Shown: piece by piece, positions 28,833-36,067 of the stretch | How positions within the stretch are numbered: the first letter of the stretch is position 1 | Layout of the letters: each line of letters opens with the position of its first letter | NCBI RefSeq assembly: GCF_001592205.1 | Contig: NZ_BCWM01000021.1 | Span: 1 to 52,577 of the forward strand | Origin: Brevundimonas vesicularis NBRC 12165 | GTDB lineage: Bacteria; Pseudomonadota; Alphaproteobacteria; Caulobacterales; Caulobacteraceae | Direction: 5' to 3' | Length of the DNA: 52,577 nt | The notes under the pieces: generated by a model | The model's database searches: none | Seen by the model: only the letters and a program-made list of their open reading frames with translations | Told to the model about the DNA's origin: nothing | Translations under genes and position numbers: made by a program

Positions 28833-30164
28833 ATGCCGATCCGCCTTTCGCCCGCCTCTTCCATGGCCGTCGCCCTGGCCCTGCTGGCCTCAGCGACGCC
28901 GGTGCTGGCGCAATCGGGCGCGGCAGGCCTGCCCTATGACGCCCGGCGCGGCGTCTTCAGCTTCTCGTCGGGGCTCGAGGGCTCGCTTCCGGCGGTGGTT
29001 CAGGTCACGACCCTGGGCCAGTCGCGTGGTCCAAGTTCGGACGCGGCCGACCCCAAACCCTACGCCTCCGGCTCCGGCGTCATCGTCGATGCGGCCGAGG
29101 GGCTGGTGATCACCAATAATCACGTCGTCGAGGGCGGGCGAAAGTTCACCGTCGATCTGACGGACGGCCGCCTGTTCGACGCTGTGCTCGTGGGGGCGGA
29201 CAAGGCGACCGACATCGCCGTGCTTCGCATCACGCCTGACGGTCGGCCGCTGAACCTCAAACAGGTCCAGACGGTGGATTCCGACACCCTGCGCACCGGC
29301 GACCTGGCCTTCGCGGTCGGCTATCCGCTGGGCCTGGACCAGACCCTGACCATGGGCGTCATCTCGGGCCTGAACCGCTCAGGCTTGGGCGATGCGGTCG
29401 AGGACTACATCCAGACCGACGCGGCCGTGAACTCGGGCAACTCCGGCGGGCCGTTGCTGGATAGCCGGGGCCGGCTGATCGGCATCAACACCTCGATCCT
29501 GTCAGGAGGCCTCGGCGGCGGCAATGACGGCATCGCCTTCGCCGTGCCGACGCGGATCATGCTCTACGTCGCCGACCAACTGAAGAAGAACGGCGAGGTC
29601 AAGCGCGGCGCGACCGGGGCCATCTTCGGCTCGCTGAACGCCGAACGCGCGCGCGACCTTCATCTGGGCATCGTGCGTGGGGCCGTCGTCGCCGATGTCG
29701 CGCCGGGATCGCCAGCCGAACGCGCGGGCCTGCGCCATAACGACGTGATCACCCGGATCCAGGGCCGCCCCGTCGCCAACGCCGGCTCGGTCAACGCCAC
29801 CATCGGCATCGCCGCGCCGGGCTCGGATCTCAGCGTCTCCTATCTGCGCGGAGGACGCGAAGCGACCACGTCGCTGGCGGTCGAGACACCCGCTGATCAG
29901 CCCGTGATCGTTGGGGCCCAGTCGGTGCTGGCCTATGGGGCGACGCTGCGAGACCAGGACGGCGGCGCCCAGGTCACGGCCGTCGCGGCCGGCTCGCCCG
30001 CCGCTCAGGCCGAACTGACGGCCGGCGATGTGATTACCGCCATCGCAGGCGCGCCCGTCGCCGACGCTCGCGCGGCCGCCACCGCCCTGCAGGGCGCCTC
30101 GGGATCGGTCGAAGCGACCGTGCTCAGAAACGGAGAGGCCCTGAACCTGACCCTGTCGCTCTAG
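28833..30164 (+). CDS. DegP/DegQ-type S1C serine protease with two PDZ domains
   Basis: Periplasmic HtrA-family protease, which degrades misfolded envelope proteins. The ATG at 28833 is preferred over 28827 because AAGGA sits seven bases before it; it begins a Sec signal peptide ending at VLA-Q (about 26). The triad is His97 (ITNNHVVEGG), Asp127 (ATDIAVLR) and Ser204 (GNSGGPL). PDZ1 spans about 255-345 (GVVVADVAPGSPAERAGL type core) and a shorter PDZ2 about 360-440 (GSPAAQAELTAGDVI). At 443 residues it is slightly shorter than E. coli DegP. It is followed by two overlapping hairpins. Confidence 0.93.
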   Translation: MPIRLSPASSMAVALALLASATPVLAQSGAAGLPYDARRGVFSFSSGLEGSLPAVVQVTTLGQSRGPSSDAADPKPYASGSGVIVDAAEGLVITNNHVVEGGRKFTVDLTDGRLFDAVLVGADKATDIAVLRITPDGRPLNLKQVQTVDSDTLRTGDLAFAVGYPLGLDQTLTMGVISGLNRSGLGDAVEDYIQTDAAVNSGNSGGPLLDSRGRLIGINTSILSGGLGGGNDGIAFAVPTRIMLYVADQLKKNGEVKRGATGAIFGSLNAERARDLHLGIVRGAVVADVAPGSPAERAGLRHNDVITRIQGRPVANAGSVNATIGIAAPGSDLSVSYLRGGREATTSLAVETPADQPVIVGAQSVLAYGATLRDQDGGAQVTAVAAGSPAAQAELTAGDVITAIAGAPVADARAAATALQGASGSVEATVLRNGEALNLTLSL

Positions 30165-30483
30165 GCGGGATCAAACGCCGACGTTTCGCTGCTGGCAGGC
30201 TCCAGACAGCGAAACGCCCGCCTTGCCAGGGAGGGGGAGGGGAAAGGCAGGGCGGGCGCTCGCTTGGAGGAAGCATCGGCCGCCGGAGCCCGTAAACTGG
30301 AAACATCCAGGGGGGCTGGGGGGGCTGTTCAGGATCCGGGACGCTTCCGAACTCCGACGAGCCGATGGTCGATATTTCGTTCCGCATACGGGCGGGCGAA
30401 GGACCGAAACGGGGCCATTTCGTGTCTGCGTCGATTTCCTGGCCGCCTCTGGCGTGGGGCCGCCAGCGGCCTAAGTTGAGCCT
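30165..30483. other. Intergenic region with two overlapping hairpins
   Basis: Right after the DegP-type gene lies a perfect 10-bp inverted repeat (30182-30191 with 30207-30216), followed by a 13-bp GC-rich one (30215-30227 with 30246-30258, one wobble pair). They share bases 30215-30216, so both cannot form fully at once. They probably end transcription. The rest, to 30483, contains short open frames in two phases but no ribosome binding site or protein-like character; I see no gene. Confidence 0.55.
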
Positions 30484-30819
30484 ATGAGCCTGAACCCTCA
30501 CGACACGACGCCGGCGCCCGGCCCCGTCTTCTTCGACCGCCGCGAACTGGACCCGATCCTCAGGGTCTATGGCCGCATGGTCGCGCAGGGCGAATGGCGC
30601 GACTACGCCATGGTCGGGCATAAGGACTTCGCCGAGTTCGCCGTCTTTCGCCGCAGCGGCGACGCCCCGCTCTACCGCATTGAAAAGCGACCTGCCCTCC
30701 AGACCCGCCAGGGCCAGTGGGCCGTCATCGGCGAAGGCGGCCAGATCCTGAAACGCGGCCGCGATCTGGCCCAGGTGCTGCGCGTCTTCGACGGCCGAAA
30801 GTTCCAAGTGGTGGAGTAA
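30484..30819 (+). CDS. DUF2794 family protein
   Basis: A 111-residue soluble protein of the DUF2794 family found in alphaproteobacteria. Recognisable stretches are FDRRELDPILRVYGRMVAQGEWRDYA (start of the domain) and RIEKRPALQ with a closing GRKFQVVE. No catalytic residues are known for the family and no function is assigned. It has its own terminator 7 bases after the stop and faces the Bax-inhibitor gene. Confidence 0.88.
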   Translation: MSLNPHDTTPAPGPVFFDRRELDPILRVYGRMVAQGEWRDYAMVGHKDFAEFAVFRRSGDAPLYRIEKRPALQTRQGQWAVIGEGGQILKRGRDLAQVLRVFDGRKFQVVE

Positions 30820-30825
30820 AAACAA

Positions 30826-30849
30826 AAAGGGCCCCGCGAGGGGCCCTTT
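30826..30849. terminator. Bidirectional terminator
   Basis: A perfect 10-bp inverted repeat (30826-30835 and 30840-30849) around a GCGA loop, with AAA/TTT at the stem ends and an A-rich run on the left. It sits between the converging DUF2794 and Bax-inhibitor-1 genes. Confidence 0.8.
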
Positions 30850-30872
30850 CCGTATCCGTCTTTCGACAGACC

Positions 30873-31622
30873 CTAGTTCCGGTTGCCGCCCATGAAGGCC
30901 AGCAGGAATTGGAACAGGTTCACGAAGTTGATGAACAGGCTCAGAGCGCCGAAGCCGGTCGCTACGCCCATCGCGTTCTGGTCGCCGCCCAAGGCGTAGT
31001 AGGTCATCTTCAAACGCTGGGTGTCGTAGGCGATCAGGCCCGAGAAGATCAGCACGCCCAGGCCCGAGATGATCAGATAGAAGGTCCCGGACTGCAGGAA
31101 CATGTTCACGATCGAGGCGATGATCAGGCCGATCACGCCCATGATCAGGAAGGTGCCCATGCCGGTCAGGTCCTTCTTGGTGGTGTAGCCCACCAGGCTC
31201 AGACCGCCGAAGGCCGCCGCCGTCACCAGGAAGGTGGTGGCCAACGAACCGCCCGTATAGCGCAGGAACAGAATGCCCAGGCCCGCGCCGATCGTGGCGA
31301 CCACGGCCCAGTAGAGCATGTTCACGCCGCTGGCCGTCGGGTTCTTCATGAAGAACATCGAGCCGAACAGCATCACCAGCGGCGAAAACTGGACGATCAT
31401 GCCCAGGATCGTCAGGCCGATCCGGCCGTCCGCAGTCTGGACGAACAGCAGCTGCTGCACCGCCGGCACATTGCCGGTGACATAGGCCAAGGCGCCGGCG
31501 ACCACGAGGCCCAGAGCCAGCTTGTTGTAGACGCCCAGCATAAAGCTGCGCAGGCCGGCGTCGACCGACATGTCGGCCGTCTGCGGCAGAGGACGGGCGT
31601 AACCGTTGTTGAAATCGCTCAT
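30873..31622 (-). CDS. Bax inhibitor-1/YccA family membrane protein
   Basis: Inner-membrane protein of 249 residues with seven hydrophobic segments from about 30 to 245, belonging to the Bax inhibitor-1 (YccA/YbhL/YetJ) family. Bacterial members are pH-sensitive calcium leak channels or modulators of the FtsH protease. The motif LIFSGLIAYDTQRLK with its aspartate near 195-209 is typical. The ATG at 31622 gives the usual Asn/Gly-rich cytoplasmic start; the longer in-frame reading has no membrane character and overlaps thpR. Confidence 0.92.
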   Translation of the reverse strand: MSDFNNGYARPLPQTADMSVDAGLRSFMLGVYNKLALGLVVAGALAYVTGNVPAVQQLLFVQTADGRIGLTILGMIVQFSPLVMLFGSMFFMKNPTASGVNMLYWAVVATIGAGLGILFLRYTGGSLATTFLVTAAAFGGLSLVGYTTKKDLTGMGTFLIMGVIGLIIASIVNMFLQSGTFYLIISGLGVLIFSGLIAYDTQRLKMTYYALGGDQNAMGVATGFGALSLFINFVNLFQFLLAFMGGNRN

Positions 31623-31752
31623 GGCGACGAACTTTCTCCGATTGGCCGGAGAGGCTTCTCCGGTCGCAGGCTTTGAATATCGTGAGCCGAGGCCCGCGCT
31701 GCAAGGAAAACCGGACTTGGAGGCTTGTGTTCCGGCCGCTACTTTCGGTCGC

Positions 31753-32292
31753 ATGCTTCGTCTGTTCACCGCCCTGACCCTGCCGCCCGACGTCGCAGAG
31801 ACGCTGAAACGACGGCAATCGGGCCTGCCCGGCGCACGGTGGCGGCCGCTGGACGCCCTGCACGTCACGCTCGCCTTCTATGGCGAGATCGATGAACGCC
31901 GCGCCGACGATTTGGCGTCGGAGCTGACGCGCGTGACGGGCGGCCCGTTCGAGATCGCGCTGAAGGGCGTCGGCTGTTTCGGCGACGACCACCGCAGCCA
32001 TACGCTGTGGGCCGGGGTCGAAACGCCCAATGAGCGCCTGTCGGTTCTCGCCGGCCGCTGTAAGGCCGCCGGAGAACGCGCCGGGATCGGCATGGAGGCG
32101 CGCACCTACAAGCCGCATGTGACTCTGGCCTATCTGAAGACCCAAACCAATCCCGACCGGCTCGGCGCCTGGGTGTCGGGGCATAATCTGCTGCATTCGC
32201 CGCCGATCCGCATTGATCGCTTCGGCCTGTATTCCAGCGTCCTGACCGACAGCGGCAGCCATTACGAACTGGAGCGGGAGTATCTGCTGTGA
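31753..32292 (+). CDS. thpR: RNA 2',3'-cyclic phosphodiesterase ThpR
   Basis: Member of the 2H phosphoesterase superfamily (LigT), which opens 2',3'-cyclic phosphates on RNA. The two catalytic H-x-T motifs are His37-Val-Thr39 and His122-Val-Thr124. The start at 31753 gives the standard FTALTLPPDV beginning and 179 residues, the family's usual size. Its stop overlaps the GTG start of the acetyltransferase gene, so the two are coupled. Cytoplasmic. Confidence 0.94.
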   Translation: MLRLFTALTLPPDVAETLKRRQSGLPGARWRPLDALHVTLAFYGEIDERRADDLASELTRVTGGPFEIALKGVGCFGDDHRSHTLWAGVETPNERLSVLAGRCKAAGERAGIGMEARTYKPHVTLAYLKTQTNPDRLGAWVSGHNLLHSPPIRIDRFGLYSSVLTDSGSHYELEREYLL

Positions 32293-32870
32293 GCACCGCC
32301 TACGCCCTGCCGCCCCATGTCGCTCTGGGGCCGACCCTGGAGACCGAGCGGCTGATCCTGCGTCCGCCGGCGGTTGAGGACTTTCCCCGCTGGGCTGAGT
32401 TCATGGCCGATCCCGAGACCGCCCGCTTCATCGGCGGGGTCCAGCCCGCGCCCCAGGTCTGGCGCCTGATCTGCACCGTCGCGGGCATGTGGGCCCTGAC
32501 CGGAGAGGGGATGTTCTCCATCCTGGAAAAGGAGACCGGCCAGTGGATCGGCCGCATCGGGCCGCTGCACCCCTATGGCTGGCCCGGCCGCGAGGTGGGC
32601 TGGAGCCTGCATCGCGACGCCACCGGCAAGGGTTATGCCGTCGAAGCGGCCGCAGCCACGATGGACTACGCCTTCGAGGTGCTGGGCTGGGAAGACGTGA
32701 TCCACTGCATCGCGCCCGAGAACCTGCCCTCGGCGGCGGTCGCGACACGGCTGGGATCACGCAATCGCGGGCCGGGCGCCCTGCCCGAACCGCTCCAGGA
32801 CATCGCCATCGATCTGTGGGGCCAGACGCGCGACGAATGGGCGATCAATCGGACGCGCCTGAATCGCTGA
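32289..32870 (+). CDS. GNAT family N-acetyltransferase (RimJ/RimL type)
   Basis: A 193-residue acetyltransferase with the ETERLILRPP start of the RimJ/RimL-like GNAT branch (residues 16-25), the VGWSLHRDATGKGYAVEAA acetyl-CoA site near 100-118, and the IAPENLPSAAVATRLG end motif. These enzymes acetylate amino groups of proteins or small molecules; the substrate is not evident. A GTG start overlaps thpR by four bases, implying translational coupling. Confidence 0.9.
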   Translation: MSTAYALPPHVALGPTLETERLILRPPAVEDFPRWAEFMADPETARFIGGVQPAPQVWRLICTVAGMWALTGEGMFSILEKETGQWIGRIGPLHPYGWPGREVGWSLHRDATGKGYAVEAAAATMDYAFEVLGWEDVIHCIAPENLPSAAVATRLGSRNRGPGALPEPLQDIAIDLWGQTRDEWAINRTRLNR

Positions 32871-32928
32871 CCGACAACCGAACGCGTCGGCGCATCGTAT
32901 CCCTTCCAAACCGAACGAGGATACGCCC

Positions 32929-33453
32929 ATGTTCCGCGCCAGCCTGATCGCCGCCTCCGCCGCCCTCGCCGTCCTACCGGCGACGGCATTCGCCCAGGCG
33001 TCGAACGTCGATCTAAACCGCTTCGACGGCCGGTGGTTCGAGATCGAGCGCAATCACAACAACGTCCAGAAGGACTGCAGCCGGGCACAGATCGATTTTA
33101 CGCCGCAGGGCGCCGCCGACCGCTACGCCATCACCGTCACATGCGTCCGGCGCGCCGATGGCAAGGTCGAGACGCTGCGCGCCAACGCCCGCGTCACCGA
33201 CACCACGACCAATGCGAAGTTCCGGTTCAGCCTGACTGGCCTGCTCAGCTTCGGCGGTCTGGCGGGCCAGAACTACTGGGTCTACGATCATGCCCCGGAC
33301 TACAGCTGGGCCATCATGGGTCTGCCGGACAAGTCGAACTGGTGGATCTGGCACCGCAACCAAAATGCGCCGCAGGCTGAGCGCGACCGCATTCTGAGCC
33401 GCGTCCGAGCCTTGGGCTTCAGCACCGGCCGCCTGATCCACACCGGCCTCTAA
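32929..33453 (+). CDS. Lipocalin family protein, exported (copy 1)
   Basis: A 174-residue exported lipocalin of the Blc/apolipoprotein D type, expected to bind lipids or other hydrophobic ligands at the cell envelope. A Sec signal peptide ends at AFAQ (about 23); there is no lipobox, so unlike E. coli Blc it should be soluble in the periplasm. The lipocalin signature G-x-W is in FDGRWFEIER (33-42), and two cysteines (KDCSR and VTCVR) could form a disulfide. The block with HAPDYSWAIMGLPDKSNWW is the late conserved part. Followed by a tandem paralogue. Confidence 0.9.
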   Translation: MFRASLIAASAALAVLPATAFAQASNVDLNRFDGRWFEIERNHNNVQKDCSRAQIDFTPQGAADRYAITVTCVRRADGKVETLRANARVTDTTTNAKFRFSLTGLLSFGGLAGQNYWVYDHAPDYSWAIMGLPDKSNWWIWHRNQNAPQAERDRILSRVRALGFSTGRLIHTGL

Positions 33454-33610
33454 GGCGCCGCTTGCGATGAGAGCAATCTGCCGCAGCGCTCAAGACCTCA
33501 CACGATCCATCCGCAGACAGGTGTTGCGTGTGTACTGAGCGCATAATTGTTGGCGACAACCACCAGTATGTACGCTAGGCTACTCCCTCAAACTGAACGA
33601 GGATATGTCG

Positions 33611-34132
33611 ATGATACGCGCCAGCCTGATCGCCGCCTCCGCGGTCCTGTCACTCATTCCCGCCACCGCGTTCGCTCAGTCGCAAAGCGTCGATCTAGGT
33701 CGGTTCGACGGGCGTTGGTTCGAGATCGAACGCAGCCAGAACGACGTCCAGAAGGACTGCAGTCGCAAACAGATCGACTTCAACCCGAGCTTTGGCGACG
33801 ATCGATATTCTATGGCCGTCAGATGCACCAGAAGCGACGACGGCGGTGTTGAAACGCTACGCAGGAACGCCCGCGTCACCAACACGTCCACCAACGCCAA
33901 GTTCACGTTCAGCCGGAATGGCATCAGCGTAGGCCGTTTGGCGGGCGACAGCTATCGGGTCTGGGATCACGCGCCGGACTACAGCTGGGCTATCATGGGT
34001 CTTCCTGACAAGTCGAATTGGTGGGTCTGGCATCGCGATCAGAATGCATCTCAGGCCGAACGCGACCAAATTCTAGCTCACGTTCGTGCCCTAGGCTTCA
34101 GCACAAGCGATTTGGTCCGAACCGGCCTCTAA
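33611..34132 (+). CDS. Lipocalin family protein, exported (copy 2)
   Basis: A tandem paralogue of the gene before it, 173 residues, with the same signal peptide, FDGRWFEIER signature, two cysteines (KDCSR and VRCTR) and almost unchanged C-terminal half. The ATG at 33611 is chosen since it aligns with the start of copy 1 and stands at the same distance from the shared GAGGAT; an ATG at 33605 lies too near that site. The middle (about 70-110) has diverged most, including a two-residue deletion near 108, and its codons are less GC-rich than in copy 1, so the copies are under different pressure or the event is not recent. Confidence 0.88.
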   Translation: MIRASLIAASAVLSLIPATAFAQSQSVDLGRFDGRWFEIERSQNDVQKDCSRKQIDFNPSFGDDRYSMAVRCTRSDDGGVETLRRNARVTNTSTNAKFTFSRNGISVGRLAGDSYRVWDHAPDYSWAIMGLPDKSNWWVWHRDQNASQAERDQILAHVRALGFSTSDLVRTGL

Positions 34133-34149
34133 GGCGCCGCTTGCGATAG

Positions 34150-34164
34150 GAACGTAGGCGGAAC
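34150..34164. promoter_or_regulatory. LexA (SOS) box upstream of mmcB
   Basis: A perfect GAAC-N7-GAAC direct repeat, the reverse complement of the GTTC-N7-GTTC operator established for alphaproteobacterial LexA, ends 13 bases before the mmcB start codon. LexA bound here would block transcription until DNA damage. It begins two bases after the end of the lipocalin duplication unit. Confidence 0.75.
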
Positions 34165-34177
34165 ATAAACTGTCGGC

Positions 34178-34621
34178 ATGTCCGCCATCGCCCATCTCGA
34201 ACTCGTCTTCAGCCGTCCCGAGACCACCCTTTCGGTCACGCGCGGCGCGGCGCGGCTGATGATGGACATGGGCTATGCACCGCTCCTGGAAGTCTGCCTG
34301 CCCAACGGTCGCCGCGCCGATGTCATGGCGATCGGGCGCAAGGGCGACATCGTCATCTGCGAGGTGAAGTCGGGCGTCGAGGACTATCGCGTCGACCGCA
34401 AATGGCATGAATACGGACCGTTCTGCGACGCCTTCTTCTTCGCCGTTGCGCCCGAGTTTCCGCAGGACATCCTGCCCGACGAACCGGGCCTGATCGTCGC
34501 AGACGGTTTCGGCGGGGCGGTCGTGCGAGACGCGCCGGTGATCGGCTTGGCGCCCGCCCGCCGAAAGGCGCTGACGCTGGCCTTCGCCCGGCTGGGCGCG
34601 ATGCGGACCTTGCGGGACTAG
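34178..34621 (+). CDS. mmcB: MmcB family DNA repair protein
   Basis: A 147-residue protein of the MmcB family, named in Caulobacter for a role in resistance to mitomycin C. The centre looks like a PD-(D/E)xK nuclease core: RRADVMAIGRKGDIVICEVKSG with Asp48, Glu62 and Lys64, followed by WHEYGPFCDAFFFAV. An alphaproteobacterial LexA box lies just upstream, which fits induction by DNA damage. Its stop overlaps that of the converging C40 peptidase gene by four bases. Nuclease activity is inferred from the motif and not shown. Confidence 0.9.
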   Translation: MSAIAHLELVFSRPETTLSVTRGAARLMMDMGYAPLLEVCLPNGRRADVMAIGRKGDIVICEVKSGVEDYRVDRKWHEYGPFCDAFFFAVAPEFPQDILPDEPGLIVADGFGGAVVRDAPVIGLAPARRKALTLAFARLGAMRTLRD

Positions 34622-35400
34622 AGCCGACGGAAGACGGCGGTCGCGAAACCCTCGGCGACCAGACGCGCCTCGACCTCGGCCAGGGTCTCGATCACCACGC
34701 CTTTGCCGCCCGTCGCGTGAATGATGCGTTCGCCATCCAGCATCAGCGCCGAATGGCCCGTCCAGTCCTGATCGTCGTTCGGCGCCAGCCAGACGACGAT
34801 GTCGCCGCGCTGGAGGTCCGATGAAGACGCCGCTCGACCCATCTGGGCCTGCGCGTCCGACCGGCGGGGACCGGGCAGGCCGCATGCCAGCAGGGCCTGC
34901 TGCACCAGGCCGGAACAGTCGGTGGAGATCGAAGACCGCGCGCCAAGTTCATGCGGCCGCCCGAGCAACCGCTCGGCCACCGCGACCAGATCCGCCTCGA
35001 ATGCGCCGATCGGCTTCAGATCAGCCTCCGCCACATCCGTCGCCTCGATCACCAGAGCGTTCAGCGGCAGGACGGCATCCACGCCGGCGATCCAATGGGT
35101 CGCCAACGGCGCGCCGGCCGACAGACTGTCCAGGACGACCCAGCCGACGACGCCGTCTCGACGCGCCCGGCCCCAAGCGCGGCCGTTCGACCGATCCAGA
35201 ACGTCGAAAATCTCGCCATGCAGCAGCTGGTCGATCCGACCGTCAACGTCGGACAGGATGTCGGCCACGGCGACACGACAATGCATGGCCTCGGTCGCCC
35301 GATAGGCGTCTGCGCGCACCAGCCCTTCCAGCGCCTGTTCGGCGAGGTCAGGGCGAACGAGGCGGTCGCCGGGCGGAAGAAGGTCGAGGACGTCGGTCAA
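34618..35400 (-). CDS. NlpC/P60 (C40) cysteine peptidase with SH3-like domain
   Basis: A 260-residue cell-wall peptide hydrolase. Residues about 10-120 form bacterial SH3-like segments; the NlpC/P60 domain from about 135 has Cys162 (STDCSGL), His216 (WTGHSALM) and a third polar residue, His228 (IIHATGG). It lacks a signal peptide, which suggests a cytoplasmic role in recycling murein peptides, as for similar YkfC-like enzymes that cut gamma-D-Glu-diamino acid bonds. Start is a TTG at 35400; no in-frame ATG exists near it. The M17 aminopeptidase lies upstream on the same strand, separated by an opposite-strand gene. Confidence 0.87.
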   Translation of the reverse strand: MTDVLDLLPPGDRLVRPDLAEQALEGLVRADAYRATEAMHCRVAVADILSDVDGRIDQLLHGEIFDVLDRSNGRAWGRARRDGVVGWVVLDSLSAGAPLATHWIAGVDAVLPLNALVIEATDVAEADLKPIGAFEADLVAVAERLLGRPHELGARSSISTDCSGLVQQALLACGLPGPRRSDAQAQMGRAASSSDLQRGDIVVWLAPNDDQDWTGHSALMLDGERIIHATGGKGVVIETLAEVEARLVAEGFATAVFRRL

Positions 35401-35542
35401 CGTGAACTCGCATTGCTGAACCCACAGCTTTATCCCCCGATGGCTTAGGGGCCGTTAACGCGAGACGCTTTTGCGAAAGAAAATCAACAGAACCGTGTTC
35501 TCGAAATCACCAAGCCGCCTTGAAGCGTCGCTTGGTCACGCC

Positions 35543-36064
35543 ATGTCACAGAGGGAACGTCATGTCGACGCGTTGGAGGTTCTGGTGCTTTTGTGGCTGT
35601 TCTTGCTGATCGTGCTAGTCCTGACGATTGCTGACCAGGGACCTGTCGGGATCGCTCTGAGACGATGGCTCGTGGAAGCGCCGGCGCGCCATCTCTCGCG
35701 TCTGACCGCAGGACAGACGGCGGGCCTTTGTCTGGTCTTGACGCTGGGCGTCGCCGCAATTGTTCTGTTCGAGGCGGATGGCGCCCGAATGTTCGCTTTG
35801 GCGGCGCCAGACATGATGGCCTGGGCGCTGATGTTCGACGTGACCGTGATCTTCGATCTGGTCGTACTAGCCATCAGTCTGCGCGCTGTCGCCGGGTGGC
35901 GTGGCCTGATGCGGCAGCGGGAATTGGCGACCCGCGTTGTCAGCACCGTGTTGGGTCGCATCAGACGCCGCGCACGGTCGCGGGGCGGACGCCTCGGAAA
36001 GCCCAGGCCGCCGCGATCCCCGTCCGACGACGCCGAGCCGGAGCCGGGGTTCGCCTTCGCCTGA
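35543..36064 (+). CDS. Hypothetical membrane protein
   Basis: A 173-residue protein with three hydrophobic segments (about 11-30, 58-77, 94-114), then a long basic stretch (RIRRRARSRGGRLGKPR) and a short acidic end. I do not recognise a family. The ATG at 35543 is chosen because the preceding TTG-initiated extension (from 35471) is polar and basic. The gene lies between two same-strand peptidase genes but on the opposite strand, with its stop three bases from the aminopeptidase stop. Composition is slightly less GC-rich than its neighbours. Confidence 0.62.
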   Translation: MSQRERHVDALEVLVLLWLFLLIVLVLTIADQGPVGIALRRWLVEAPARHLSRLTAGQTAGLCLVLTLGVAAIVLFEADGARMFALAAPDMMAWALMFDVTVIFDLVVLAISLRAVAGWRGLMRQRELATRVVSTVLGRIRRRARSRGGRLGKPRPPRSPSDDAEPEPGFAFA

Positions 36065-36067
36065 TCG

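Larger units (their letters stand above)
32907..34147. repeat. Tandem duplication of a lipocalin gene with flanks
   Basis: Unit 1 (about 32907-33468) and unit 2 (about 33589-34147) carry closely related lipocalin genes. Not only the coding parts but both flanks match: CAAAC(C/T)GAACGAGGAT before each gene and the same 18 bases, taaggcgccgcttgcgat, from each stop codon on. This places the duplication limits outside the genes. About 120 unrelated bases separate the units. Confidence 0.85.

Noticed and set aside
30223..30479. Short frames after the DegP-type gene
   Set aside because: No ribosome binding site, no protein-like pattern, and they cover the hairpin structures.
30124..32262. 712-codon open frame on the minus strand
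   Set aside because: It runs across the Bax-inhibitor gene in another frame and antisense to thpR, with no domain and mixed composition.
35444..35458. CtrA site before the membrane gene at 35543
   Set aside because: Only one TTAA is present at the required spacing (the other half reads CTTA), so the match is poor.
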